Shown: positions 35,131 to 43,844 of the stretch, piece after piece
Layout: each line of letters opens with the position of its first letter
Numbering within the stretch: position 1 is the first letter of the stretch
NCBI GenBank assembly: GCA_031265875.1
Contig: JAISCA010000035.1
Span: 23,565-87,564 of the forward strand
Direction: 5' to 3'
DNA from: Propionibacteriaceae bacterium
Lineage (GTDB): Bacteria > Actinomycetota > Actinomycetes > Propionibacteriales > Propionibacteriaceae
Length of the DNA stretch: 64,000 bases
The notes under the pieces: generated by a model
Told to the model about the DNA's origin: nothing
The model's input: the letters and a program-made list of their open reading frames with translations, nothing else
The model's database searches: none
Position numbers and translations under genes: made by a program

Positions 35131-36030
35131 TCACAACAGGACCTGGCCGCCGGCGTGGTTGAAGTTCTGGCCCACGATGTACGTGGCCGCGTCGGTGCAC
35201 AGGAACGCCACCATGTTGGCCACTTCCTCCGGCAGCGAGACCCGCCCTTCGGCCGCGTACTCGAAGCCTTGGATGACGGCCTCTCGGGCGTAGAAGTTGT
35301 GGGGGTCGTCCGTCGGATTCTCGAAGGCCGCGCGCAGGTTGTCGTGCAGCATGACGCCCGGGCAGACGCCGTTGACGCGGATGCCGTGGGAGATCAACTC
35401 GGCCCCGAGCGTCCGGGTCAAACCGATGACGCCGGCCTTGCAGGCGTTGTACAGGGCGATGTTCGGGTGGTAGGCCCGGCCGCCGATCGACGAGATGTTG
35501 ATGATCCGGCCGGATCGCTGCGGCATCATGTAGTCGAGCACGACGCGGCAGCAGTAGGTCAGCATGGTGAAGCTGCCGGCGACGCAGTGATCGATCGCCG
35601 CCGGGCTCATGGCCGCGAAATCTCCGACTGAGACCGCGACCGAGTTGTTGATGAGGATGTCGATGCCGCCCAGGCGCTCGTGGCATTCGGCGAAGACCCG
35701 CTCCGTGTCGGCGTAGTCGGTCAACTCGCCCACGACCGCGATCGCTTTGGCGTTCCAGCGCCGCCGCACGACCTCGGCGTTGGCCTCGGTCCGCTCCAGG
35801 CTGGAATGGCCGACCAGGGCCACGTCCGCGCCCAGGCTGGCCAGCCGGTTGGCGCAGGCCTGGCCCAGGCCGTAGCCGCCGGCGCCGGTCACGATGGCCT
35901 TCTTGCCCTTCAGGTCCATCAGGGCCGTGACGGACTTCTCCACGATGTCGGTCGGGACGCGGTCCCAGCCCAGTTCAGCTAGGCCGTAGGCGTCGATCTC
36001 GGCTTTGGTCTTCTTCTTGACGATACCCAT
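35131..36030 (-). CDS. Short-chain dehydrogenase/reductase (cluster SDR 2)
   Basis: 299 residues from ATG 36030 (GGAG eight bases upstream). A 40-residue N-terminal extension precedes AIVTGAGGYGLGQACANRL, then INNSVAVSVGDFAAM, NISSIGGRAYHPNIALYNACKAG (catalytic Ser, Tyr, Lys) and NGVCPGVM. The motif NNS in place of NNAG and the glycine-rich TGAGGYGLG are deviations within the SDR family. It is transcribed with the MFS gene, opposite to the flavoenzyme operon, and very likely acts on the same compound. Confidence 0.86.
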   Translation of the reverse strand: MGIVKKKTKAEIDAYGLAELGWDRVPTDIVEKSVTALMDLKGKKAIVTGAGGYGLGQACANRLASLGADVALVGHSSLERTEANAEVVRRRWNAKAIAVVGELTDYADTERVFAECHERLGGIDILINNSVAVSVGDFAAMSPAAIDHCVAGSFTMLTYCCRVVLDYMMPQRSGRIINISSIGGRAYHPNIALYNACKAGVIGLTRTLGAELISHGIRVNGVCPGVMLHDNLRAAFENPTDDPHNFYAREAVIQGFEYAAEGRVSLPEEVANMVAFLCTDAATYIVGQNFNHAGGQVLL

Positions 36031-36117
36031 TGGGGTCTCCTTCGGTGGTGTCACTGTATGAGTGGACGGGGCGCCCGGAAGCGTGGCGCGCGTCCGGGCG
36101 CCCCGTGGATCGACTGG

Positions 36118-37593
36118 TCAGCGCCCGGCCTCCGCCGGGGCGGGGGCGGCCTTCTCCTCGGCCAAAGGACGGAGGAATTGAGCCAGGACGAGGCCGACCA
36201 CGGCTAGGCCGAGAGCGACCCAGAGCGCCGCTGGCAGGCCGTGCTCGACGCCTAGCATCGCGATGAAGAGGGTGTAGACCGCCATGCCGATGCTGGAGCC
36301 GGCGTTTTGACCCAGTTGGACGACGGCGTTGCCCTGGACCCGCTGTTTCTCCGGAATCTGGACCTGCGGGGCCGTCGAGTTCGTCGTCGTGTTCTGGATG
36401 TTGTAGACGCCGGCGATGAACATGATGATGAACACGAGCCAGATCGACGTTTTAGCCGATAGGAGCAGGATGAAGGCGAGCGTGCAGGCGATGCGGACGA
36501 TCGTCCCCATCGTGATGACACCACGGGCGTTGCGAGCTTTGGCGATCATCTTGCCCAGGACCGGTCCCAGGAAGAGACCGACCACGCCGAAGATCGTCGT
36601 CGTCAGGCTGGCCTCGGTGGCCGAGCCGCCCATGACGTAGCGGACGTAAGCCGGCAGGAAGAAGAACAGGGCCATGGCCGAGGCGGTCAAGGCCGTGTTG
36701 ATGCAGGCCAGCAGCATCGTGTTGCGGTTCTTCAAGACGGACACCGGCAGCATGGAGGCGTCGCCCTTCCTCTTCACGGTGACCAGGAAGAGGACCAAAC
36801 CGACGATGGCGACGGCGATCAGGAGATAGCTGCCTAGACCGCCGAACGGCACGAAGGCTTCGCCCTGCGACGAGGCGCCGAGCGACAGACAGAGGATGAA
36901 GCCGCCCAGGAAGAGGGCGAAGCCGATGCAGCCGGGAATGTCGAAGGGCCGGTCCTGGGCCATGTGCTTGACGGCGGAACCGGGCACCTTGACTCCCAGG
37001 AAGTAGATCAAGCCGGCGGCGACGAGCAGGAAAGGCCACAGGAAATGGCAGGCCATGCGCCAGCCGAAGTTGTCGATGATGAGACCTGTCAGAACCGGGC
37101 CGCCGAGGGTGCCGACGCTCATCATGGTGCCGATGAGGCCGAGCATCGTGCCGACCTTCTCGCCTTCGAACATCTCCCGGACCATGGAGAAACTGACCAC
37201 GAAGATGCCGGCCGAGGTGAAGGCCCAGAACAGGCTGGCGACGATGATCGTCATCATGTTGGGGGCGATCCCACGGACGAAGCAGACGGCCGCGCCGACG
37301 ATGAGCGAGGCGAAGAGCACCGTCCGCTTGGAGGCTGGGTACTTGGCGGCCAGCCAACCGTAGAGCGGCATCGTGATCACGCTGACCGCTCCGCCCAGGG
37401 TCGAGGCCAAGGGATACAACTCGGTTTGGCCGACGTCCTCGGCCGCCAGCGGCAGCAGGGTGGAAAGGCCGGTCGACTGGATCAGCGCGCAGACGACGGC
37501 GGCGTAGATGCCGATGAGTGTGATGGTTTTCTTCCGGGCGGGCGCTTCGAGAAATGGGTTGACGGGTGAACTCACTTGTGGGGCTGCAGTCAC
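36118..37593 (-). CDS. MFS transporter, 14-helix type
   Basis: 491 residues from GTG 37593, preceded by GGAGGT. Hydrophobic segments through the whole length give about 14 helices, as in the DHA2 family. Visible blocks are LYGWLAAKYPASKRTVLFASL (loop 2-3 motif A region), RPFDIPGCIGFALFLGGFILCLSLG and GNAVVQLGQNAGSSIGMAVY. It lies between SDR 2 and the PucR gene on the same strand. It is the obvious candidate for uptake of the cluster's substrate or export of its product. Confidence 0.88.
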   Translation of the reverse strand: MTAAPQVSSPVNPFLEAPARKKTITLIGIYAAVVCALIQSTGLSTLLPLAAEDVGQTELYPLASTLGGAVSVITMPLYGWLAAKYPASKRTVLFASLIVGAAVCFVRGIAPNMMTIIVASLFWAFTSAGIFVVSFSMVREMFEGEKVGTMLGLIGTMMSVGTLGGPVLTGLIIDNFGWRMACHFLWPFLLVAAGLIYFLGVKVPGSAVKHMAQDRPFDIPGCIGFALFLGGFILCLSLGASSQGEAFVPFGGLGSYLLIAVAIVGLVLFLVTVKRKGDASMLPVSVLKNRNTMLLACINTALTASAMALFFFLPAYVRYVMGGSATEASLTTTIFGVVGLFLGPVLGKMIAKARNARGVITMGTIVRIACTLAFILLLSAKTSIWLVFIIMFIAGVYNIQNTTTNSTAPQVQIPEKQRVQGNAVVQLGQNAGSSIGMAVYTLFIAMLGVEHGLPAALWVALGLAVVGLVLAQFLRPLAEEKAAPAPAEAGR

Positions 37594-37812
37594 GGCCTGA
37601 CCTCCAAACGACGGTGAACGAGAGTGGCCGCTCGGGGCGGGGCCCATTCCGGTGAGATCTCCCGTCAGCGCTGCCGGGAGGTTTCTCCTTCCACATCGGC
37701 CGCGCGCCCTTGCCGATTCGACTCCACCCCATCACGGCGGTGGTTTGGGGTCACCGGCCCCAGAGGGCGAATCTGGGTCCGGCTTATGAGCCCTCCAGGA
37801 CACCTCGCGACG

Positions 37813-37918
37813 GTGTCAGCCGGCCTCCGCCAAAGGAGCCAGCTCGGGTTTTGAGGGCCAAGGTCGGGTCGACGGCGGCGAGGTGTCAGCCGGCCTCCGC
37901 CAAGGGAGCCAGCTCGGG
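37813..37918. repeat. Duplicated 3' end of the PucR-type gene
   Basis: A segment of about 38 bases (GTGTCAGCCGGCCTCCGCCA and on to AGCCAGCTCGGG) occurs at 37813-37851 and again at 37880-37918, 67 bases apart. The second copy codes for the last residues of the PucR-type regulator and its stop. The first is non-coding, left behind by a small tandem duplication. Confidence 0.7.
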
Positions 37919-39454
37919 ACCGGAGCGGCGGGCCAACCGGATCAGGCAGACCGACATGAGGACGCCCGTGCGGTTCTCCGGGGCCAGGCAGTCGTCGCCG
38001 ACGATCTGTCTGATCTTGCTCAGCCGGTATTTCAGCGTGCTCTTGTGGATGAAGAGTTTCTCGGTGCAGGCCTCGTGGCTGCGGTCGTGGGTCAGATAGG
38101 TGTAGAGGGTGTCCAAGAGATGGCCCTCGTGGGCGTCGTCGTAATCGGCCAGCAGCCTGACGTAAGGGAGGGCGTAGCACCTGGGGTCGGCGAATTCGGC
38201 GAAGACTTGAGTCATGTGCTCGGTCAGATGGTCGGCGTAGAAAGCGAGGGGGTAGTGGGCGTCGTCCGGGGAGCAGCGCTCGACCGCCGCCAGCGCCTGG
38301 GAGTAGAACTCGCGCGCCTCCATGAAGTCAGCGAAGTCCATCGAGACTCCGCAGACCAACTCGTTGTGGTGGAAGACCAGACGGTAGCGCTCTAGCCGAT
38401 CGGTCAGCGTCCGGGTCGTCTGGCCATGGATGATAACGATCAGATGTGTTTTCGCCGTCACCATTTGGCAGCGGGGGAAGAGGCGCTGGAAGAGCCCGCT
38501 GTAGCAGTCGACGGCCCGGCTGCCCACGACCGGTCGGACGACCATGACGAGGTATCGGTCATGGCGCTTCCAGCCGGTCCGGGCGAGTTGCCTGAGCTGG
38601 TACTCGGAGTCGGTGCCCAGCATCTCGATCATGGGGAACGAGATCGGTTCGAGGACGCTGGCCGCCCGCAGCAGGACACGCTCGACGACCTGGGAGAGGG
38701 CGAAGGCGAAGACGTCGGCGGCGGCCGTGTGCCAGGCGGCCAAGGGGGTGCGCACGGCGGCGACGGTCAGGAAGCCGGCCTGGTGGTTCTGCACGGTCAG
38801 ATTGGCGGCGATGAGCGGGGTCTTCGCGCCGCGGAAGCGGAACGCGCTCTGGCTCTGACGGAGCTGGGGAAGGAGGCCGATGTCTTCCAGCAGGCGCGTG
38901 AAGTGGTCCTGCAGAGCCGGCCGGCCCGACACATCGACGAAGACGTCCTCGGCCGGGTCGATCACCTCGCCAGCCCCACGGGCAGTGACTGTGAGTCTCG
39001 TCGCCTCGTCGAATTCGACGGCGTCGCCGAGTAGCCGAAGCGAGGCGTCGTAGGCGTAGACAGGGTTGTCGAAGAGCCGCTGGCCGAGTTCGAGCATGGC
39101 CTCGATGCTGGCCCCCTCGGCGGCGGCCTGGAGGAGTTCGCGCTCCCAGTCGGCGAAACGGGCGAAGAGTCCGCCCACCAAAGCCAGGAGGCGGAGCGGG
39201 TCGGCGTCGGCCGGCGCCACGAGGTGGCCGGTGGCCGGGGCCGGGTCGGGCGGCCCGACGAAGAGGCAGGCCAGGCCCGGGTCGGCCGGCGGCGCGGCCC
39301 CGGCGGGGCACAGGTAGAGGTAGCCGGGCTCCCAGACCCCGGCGGAGCCGACCCGGACGCCCTGAAGGACCGTCGCGTTCCGGGGTCCGGTCAGCCTGGC
39401 CTCTTGGCCCGCGTCCCGCAGACATTCCCCGATCATCGACAGAGTTATCTTCAC
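37886..39454 (-). CDS. PucR/CdaR-type transcriptional regulator
   Basis: 522 residues from GTG 39454 (GGAG eight bases upstream). The N-terminal half holds a PucR-like sensor region. The C-terminal 60 residues carry the HTH_30 helix-turn-helix: LLDTLYTYLTHDRSHEACTEKLFIHKSTLKYRLSKIRQIVG. Such regulators activate catabolic genes (purines, sugar acids, aromatic compounds) in response to the substrate. It is the only regulator next to the flavoenzyme cluster and probably controls the MFS/SDR 2 unit, the ETF operon, or both. Confidence 0.88.
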   Translation of the reverse strand: MKITLSMIGECLRDAGQEARLTGPRNATVLQGVRVGSAGVWEPGYLYLCPAGAAPPADPGLACLFVGPPDPAPATGHLVAPADADPLRLLALVGGLFARFADWERELLQAAAEGASIEAMLELGQRLFDNPVYAYDASLRLLGDAVEFDEATRLTVTARGAGEVIDPAEDVFVDVSGRPALQDHFTRLLEDIGLLPQLRQSQSAFRFRGAKTPLIAANLTVQNHQAGFLTVAAVRTPLAAWHTAAADVFAFALSQVVERVLLRAASVLEPISFPMIEMLGTDSEYQLRQLARTGWKRHDRYLVMVVRPVVGSRAVDCYSGLFQRLFPRCQMVTAKTHLIVIIHGQTTRTLTDRLERYRLVFHHNELVCGVSMDFADFMEAREFYSQALAAVERCSPDDAHYPLAFYADHLTEHMTQVFAEFADPRCYALPYVRLLADYDDAHEGHLLDTLYTYLTHDRSHEACTEKLFIHKSTLKYRLSKIRQIVGDDCLAPENRTGVLMSVCLIRLARRSGPELAPLAEAG

Positions 39455-39648
39455 CGCTCGTTCTCCGGGAGGTTAGTTCGACTCAGTGGCTTGATCAGGC
39501 GCCGCCTCGTCGCGAGGCGACGCCCGGCGGGGCGACATCGCCCGTTAGCCTTCACCGATCATCGTACCGACCGACTTCCAACCCGGATAGGGCCCGGGGC
39601 CCACAGGTTCCAGATGTCAGAGATTTAGGTGCACTAGCATCGGTCACC

Positions 39649-40443
39649 ATGAGCCTCTTCGACCGCTTCAAAAAGGCTGGATCACGGCCGGCCGCCAATT
39701 CAACCAGCGCGGGGCCGACGCCCGTCGGAGGGTCCGCGCCGGCCACTCGAGCGGAGCCGGCGGCTTACGACCTGACGGAAGTGCGGCACACCGCCGACAC
39801 GGTGTTCTGCAATGGCTTCCACACCTTCGACGAGGCCTTGGCGGGGCTGTTCGACTATTACGAGGGCTGCTCCGAGCCTGAGACCGGCTCGCTAGAAGCG
39901 GACTTCGAGGCCGTTCTGCGCCAGGCTTGGCAGGACCGGCTGGCCGAGCAGGCCACTTGGGACGGGCCCGGCGACTACGCGAAGCTAGCCGACGCCTTCG
40001 AGCGCCTCCAAGCCGGCGGGATCGTCGCCCGGATGAACTTCACCTGTTGCCAGACTTGTGGCCACGCCGAGATCGGAGACGAGGCCAGCCGAGGGCCTGA
40101 CCAGAGGATCCTTGAGCGGGGGTATGTCTTCTTCCACCAGCAAGACTCCGCTCGCATCGCCGACGGCGGCGAACTGTACCTCGCCTTCGGCGCCTTCACG
40201 GCTGACCAGGGCACCGACCCCCAGTTGTTGGACGAGGCCCGCCAAGGGAACGACCAGGCCCGGTCGAAAGTCCTGAGCCAAGCTAGTGCGCGCGAATCGC
40301 TGATCGCGCACGAGACCGCGATCGCGCACGATGTCGCCGCCGCCCTCCGTGCGTCCGGGCTCGACGTCGAATGGGACGGTGACATCTCCCAACGCATCCG
40401 CGTCCACATCACCCAGTGGCGCATGCCCCTGCCGGCGGGGTGA
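39649..40443 (+). CDS. DUF6891-type protein of unknown function
   Basis: 264 residues. After a disordered N-terminus (to about 40) comes a globular part with MNFTCCQTCGHAEIGDE and GYVFFHQQDSARIADGGELYLAFGAF, which I recognise as the conserved pattern of the DUF6891 family. The CC-x2-C arrangement could bind a metal but is not known to. The role is unknown. A divergent region of about 190 bases separates it from the PucR gene. Confidence 0.75.
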   Translation: MSLFDRFKKAGSRPAANSTSAGPTPVGGSAPATRAEPAAYDLTEVRHTADTVFCNGFHTFDEALAGLFDYYEGCSEPETGSLEADFEAVLRQAWQDRLAEQATWDGPGDYAKLADAFERLQAGGIVARMNFTCCQTCGHAEIGDEASRGPDQRILERGYVFFHQQDSARIADGGELYLAFGAFTADQGTDPQLLDEARQGNDQARSKVLSQASARESLIAHETAIAHDVAAALRASGLDVEWDGDISQRIRVHITQWRMPLPAG

Positions 40444-40483
40444 CTGGCTAAAGGAGTCTGACACTTAGACGAGTGACCGAGTT

Positions 40484-41755
40484 TCAGGGTCCCAGTAGAG
40501 CCAGTGGGACGACAGCCACTCCGTCGGGGCGCCGGAAGGCGCGGTCACCCGTACAAATCAGAACCTTGTCCAGCACCCGCTCACCCAACTCCCGTTCCAG
40601 CCAATTGAGACTCCTGACGTCTTTCGGCCGTATCGCCGTCGTCAGCTTCACCTCGATGGCGAGCACCTTGTGGTCGGACCGCTGGATTATCAGATCGATC
40701 TCTCGCTCGTTGTTCTGGTCCCGCAGATGGGACACACTCGCGCCGGTCGATTCCGTCAGCACGCGGACCGTCTGGACGGCCAACGACTCGAACAGCGCCC
40801 CCAAGAAAGTGCCGTCCGGATGCTGGCCGCCGCTCCCCTGGCCACGGATCAGCCCCGCCGCGTCCACTCCCACCAGCCGGGCCGCCAGCGCCGGATCGAC
40901 CAGATGATGTTTCGGCGATTGGGCGAGCCGCTTCAGATGCGAGAACGACGGAATCCAGGCCGGAACAGGATCGAGGACGAAGATCCGCTTCAGCAAGTCA
41001 CGGTAGGCGGCAGTCGTGCCCCTCGCCGGAACCCCCTCCTCTCCCGGGTACGCGGCGACGGCCAACGAGTTGTACGAGGCGGTCGTGGCGGTGGCAGCCG
41101 CGTATGCCGTGAGCCACTCTCGTAGCAAGGCCGGACGCCGGACCACCCCGTCAGCTTGAGGAATGTCCTGTTCCACGATCCGACTCAGATAACCGTCCAG
41201 CAACAGGCCCCGGCCTCTCGGACTGGCTTGGCGGACGCCTGGGAAACCGGACCTCAGGATCTCCCCCACGTAATCCGTGGTGCCCATGTCAGTGGTTCCA
41301 CCCACCGCCGGCCGTTCCCCAGACAACAGCGCGGCGAGCGAGACGGAGGGCGTCTCCAGCTGCCTTTCAGGAAAACTCAGCGGTCGCATGATCAGACTCA
41401 CGATCCGCCCAGCTCCCGAATGAAGTCGCAGGTCCGCCTTCGGGGCAGCCGAGCCGGCCAGCAGGAAGCGGCCGGGCGGCGCGCCCCGGTCGACCGCCCG
41501 CTTGACCACGTTCCAAACCGACGGGACTAGCTGCCACTCGTCGACGAACGTCGTCCCCTCACCCGTTGCGATTATCTCCGGGTCGGCTGCGACGGAAGCG
41601 AAGGCGGCGTCCCTGTCGAGCGAGAATACCTGGGCGGCGAACCGCTCGGCCGTAGCCGTCTTGCCGACCCCCTTGGCCCCTTCAACCGCTATCGCCGGCA
41701 ACTCAGCCAGCAGCTCGCCGAGGAGCCCATCCACTAGCCGGGGTTGGTATTCCAT
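40484..41755 (-). CDS. AAA ATPase with DUF4143 C-terminal domain, copy 1
   Basis: 423 residues. AAA_14 domain: Walker A EGAKGVGKTATAERFA, Walker B region TFVDEWQLVPSVWN, sensor LLAGSAAPK. The C-terminal DUF4143 ends in the nuclease-like core EREIDLIIQRSDHKVLAIEVKL (PD-(D/E)XK pattern: Asp then E-x-K). Function is unproven; relatives are common in genomic islands. -10-like TATAGT ends six bases before the ATG, so translation may be leaderless. Three 23-bp repeats overlap and precede that element (41768-41826). Two more copies of this family lie at 48482 and 56488. Confidence 0.85.
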   Translation of the reverse strand: MEYQPRLVDGLLGELLAELPAIAVEGAKGVGKTATAERFAAQVFSLDRDAAFASVAADPEIIATGEGTTFVDEWQLVPSVWNVVKRAVDRGAPPGRFLLAGSAAPKADLRLHSGAGRIVSLIMRPLSFPERQLETPSVSLAALLSGERPAVGGTTDMGTTDYVGEILRSGFPGVRQASPRGRGLLLDGYLSRIVEQDIPQADGVVRRPALLREWLTAYAAATATTASYNSLAVAAYPGEEGVPARGTTAAYRDLLKRIFVLDPVPAWIPSFSHLKRLAQSPKHHLVDPALAARLVGVDAAGLIRGQGSGGQHPDGTFLGALFESLAVQTVRVLTESTGASVSHLRDQNNEREIDLIIQRSDHKVLAIEVKLTTAIRPKDVRSLNWLERELGERVLDKVLICTGDRAFRRPDGVAVVPLALLGP

Positions 41756-41767
41756 ATCTGCACTATA

Positions 41768-41826
41768 CCATTCGCAGAATTACTAACTATCCATTCGCAG
41801 ACTGTCTAACTAGCCAAACGCAGAAC
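41768..41826 (-). promoter_or_regulatory. Three tandem 23-bp repeats at the promoter of the DUF4143 gene
   Basis: On the minus strand TCTGCGAATGG occurs twice and TCTGCGTTTGG once, at exactly 23-bp spacing, each followed by a TAG-rich segment. The unit nearest the gene runs into the -10-like TATAGT. Evenly spaced repeats overlapping a promoter suggest binding of a regulator on one face of the helix every two turns or so, possibly autoregulation. Confidence 0.6.
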
Positions 41827-41907
41827 ACTGGACGCCTTGACCGCCACTTAGGCCGTTCGCCGCTTCAGCACAAGAAGACTTCTGATGCGACGGGTGGCCG
41901 GGACGGC

Positions 41908-42519
41908 TCAGACCACCTGGCAGACCAGGCCGTAGCCGATATCGCCCAACAGCGGGACGCGCTTGACGTCGAAGCCCGCTCTCCGAGCCGAGGCGATCAA
42001 GGCCGCGGGCTCGTGGAACCGATAAGCAGTCTGGGTGTGAGAACGGCTGGCTAGAAACTCGTTCGTGTAGAGCGCGTTCACGAACACCCCACCCGGCCGG
42101 AGCACCCGCCTGATCTCGGCCATGGCGGCGTCCACCTCGGGCCAGAAGTAAACCGTGTTGATCGAGTACGCCTTCGTGAAGGAGCCGTCCGGAAACGGCA
42201 GGTCGGCCGCATCGCCAGGCCTGACCATCATCTGGCGGCCTGTGACGAATCGCCTGTTCCGGACGATGGTGGCCTTGACCATGCTGACGGAGATGTCGAC
42301 GCCGGCCAGCGACGCCTTGGTCCGCTCAGCCAGCAGGCCCAAGACGAAACCATTGCCGCAGCCGATGTCCAGCACTGAATCCGCCTCGCCAACCGCCAGT
42401 AGCCGCAGCGTCTTCTCGTACAGCGGGCGGTTCTGCCGGCTCATCACCGCGGCGACCACTCGCCCGCCCAGCCCCGTCGGCCGGCCGAACTGCCGGGCCA
42501 GGTACGCATTGAAACCCAT
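41908..42519 (-). CDS. Class I SAM-dependent methyltransferase
   Basis: 203 residues from ATG 42519. SAM-binding motif I is VLDIGCGNGFVLGLL, with GVDISVSMV (motif II), PGDAADLPFPDGSFTKAYSINTVYFW (motif III region) and VLRPGGVFVNALYT. It is a UbiE/COQ5-like fold with an unknown substrate. The frame stays open to 42753, but the extra 78 residues show no similarity to the fold, so I prefer the internal start. This leaves about 255 bases of divergent spacer to the ArsR gene. Confidence 0.78.
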   Translation of the reverse strand: MGFNAYLARQFGRPTGLGGRVVAAVMSRQNRPLYEKTLRLLAVGEADSVLDIGCGNGFVLGLLAERTKASLAGVDISVSMVKATIVRNRRFVTGRQMMVRPGDAADLPFPDGSFTKAYSINTVYFWPEVDAAMAEIRRVLRPGGVFVNALYTNEFLASRSHTQTAYRFHEPAALIASARRAGFDVKRVPLLGDIGYGLVCQVV

Positions 42520-42763
42520 CGTGTTCGAGACTATCAGCGCCGCCGGCGCGGTCTGAGCCCCCGCTGGCCGATGGCGGCGGCCAATCCGGTGGCGGCGCGA
42601 CCAGCAAGGACAGTTCTGATAGCCCTCGAGACTTCCAAATCCGGCGTAGAGACTGCCCGAAATCTGGAATAGATCCGGTTCGAACCGCTCCCACTGGCCC
42701 AGTGCGAGGTCCAGAGCGCCCCGGACCGCCCTCCCGACTCGGCCATAGTTCACAGTTCGCTGT

Positions 42764-42785
42764 ATAGTCAGCGTATGCTGACTAT
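42764..42785. promoter_or_regulatory. Operator palindrome over the start codon of the CmtR-like gene
   Basis: ATAGTCAGC and GCTGACTAT, a perfect 9-bp inverted repeat with a 4-base centre, cover the ATG at 42775. TATAGT at 42763-42768 ends six bases before this ATG, so the transcript could be leaderless and a repressor bound here would block both promoter and start site. Confidence 0.65.
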
Positions 42786-43137
42786 TACTTCTCGGGTGGA
42801 GGTGATGAACCGGCTGGGCCGAGCGATGGCCGACCCGACCCGCTCCCGCATCCTTCTCTCACTGCTGGCCGCGCCAGGACATCCGGCGCAGCTCGCCCGC
42901 GACCTCGGGCTGACCCGCACGAACGTGTCCAACCACCTGTCCTGCCTGCGTGGTTGCGGGATCGTGGTAGCCGAGCCGGAAGGCCGGCAGACCCGCTACG
43001 AGGTCGCCGACCCGCACCTCGCCGCCGCCCTGACCGCGTTAGTCGACGTGACACTCGCGGTCGACGAATCCGTGCCCTGCCTGGACTCCGACTGTCCCGT
43101 CACCGGTTGCTGCGATCCGGCGGAGACGGCCCAGTGA
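42775..43137 (+). CDS. cmtR: ArsR-family metal sensor, CmtR-like
   Basis: 120 residues. LGRAMADPTRSRILLSLL, QLARDLGLTRTNVSNHLSCLRGCGIVV and the later SVPCLD closely follow the Cd(II)/Pb(II) sensor CmtR of mycobacteria, including the two Cys of SCLRGC and the third Cys near residue 100. The C-terminal tail has four more Cys (DSDCPVTGCCDP), which could alter metal binding. It represses itself and the downstream CDF transporter until metal binds, judging by family and context. Its start overlaps a palindromic operator. Confidence 0.9.
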   Translation: MLTITSRVEVMNRLGRAMADPTRSRILLSLLAAPGHPAQLARDLGLTRTNVSNHLSCLRGCGIVVAEPEGRQTRYEVADPHLAAALTALVDVTLAVDESVPCLDSDCPVTGCCDPAETAQ

Positions 43138-43796
43138 CGTCGACGGCTCCGACCGAGCGACGGCGCGCGGCACTGCATCAGCGGGTGCGGTTCATCGTCT
43201 TCCTCACGATCACCTGGAACATCGTCGAGGCGATCATCGCCCTGACCGCCGGGGCGGTCGCCTCCTCGGCGGCGCTGATCGGGTTCGGGCTGGACTCAGT
43301 GATCGAGGTCGCCTCGGCCGCGGCGATCGCCTGGCAGTTCACCCGCCAGGAACCCGAGCGCTGGGAGAAGGCCACCGTCCGGGTGATCGGGATCGCGTTC
43401 TTCGCCCTGGCCGCCTACGTCAGCATCGACGCCATCCTCGCCCTCACCGGCGTCCGCGACCCCGAGCACAGTCCCGTCGGCATCGGCATCGCCGTGGCTA
43501 GCCTAGTCGTCATGCCAGCCCTGGCCTGGTTCGAGTTCCGCACCGGCCGGGAACTGCGATCCCGCAGCGTACGAGCCGACGCCAAGCAACTCCTACTGTG
43601 CATATACCTCTCCGGGGCCGTGCTCGTCGGTCTGCTCCTGAACAGCTTGTTCGGCTGGACCTGGGCTGACTCCATCGCGGCGCTCATCGTCGCCGTCCTC
43701 GCCATTCGGGAGGGCGTCGAAGCCTGGCGCGGTGACATCGAATCCCCCTTCGAGGTTCTCGAAGACCTCGACCACCCGGCGGAGGCCAGCGCATGA
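43134..43796 (+). CDS. CDF-like metal transporter in the CmtR operon
   Basis: 220 residues from GTG 43134, overlapping the regulator's stop. Five to six hydrophobic segments (FIVFLTITWNIVEAIIALTAGAVASSAALIGFGLDSVIEVASAAAIAWQF and onward) give a cation-efflux-like fold; the D in GFGLDS and the later WADS stand where CDF proteins bind metal. It lacks the long cytoplasmic C-terminal domain of the CDF at 18593. It is probably an exporter for the metal sensed by the CmtR-like protein. Confidence 0.85.
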   Translation: MTSTAPTERRRAALHQRVRFIVFLTITWNIVEAIIALTAGAVASSAALIGFGLDSVIEVASAAAIAWQFTRQEPERWEKATVRVIGIAFFALAAYVSIDAILALTGVRDPEHSPVGIGIAVASLVVMPALAWFEFRTGRELRSRSVRADAKQLLLCIYLSGAVLVGLLLNSLFGWTWADSIAALIVAVLAIREGVEAWRGDIESPFEVLEDLDHPAEASA

Positions 43797-43844
43797 CACC
43801 GGTCGGACCTCTGGACGGATCTCCCATCGCCTGAGCCCTGACGC

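Noticed and set aside
42520..42753. 78-residue N-terminal extension of the methyltransferase
   Set aside because: Arg/Pro-rich and unlike the fold; the internal ATG 42519 begins just before the first conserved region.
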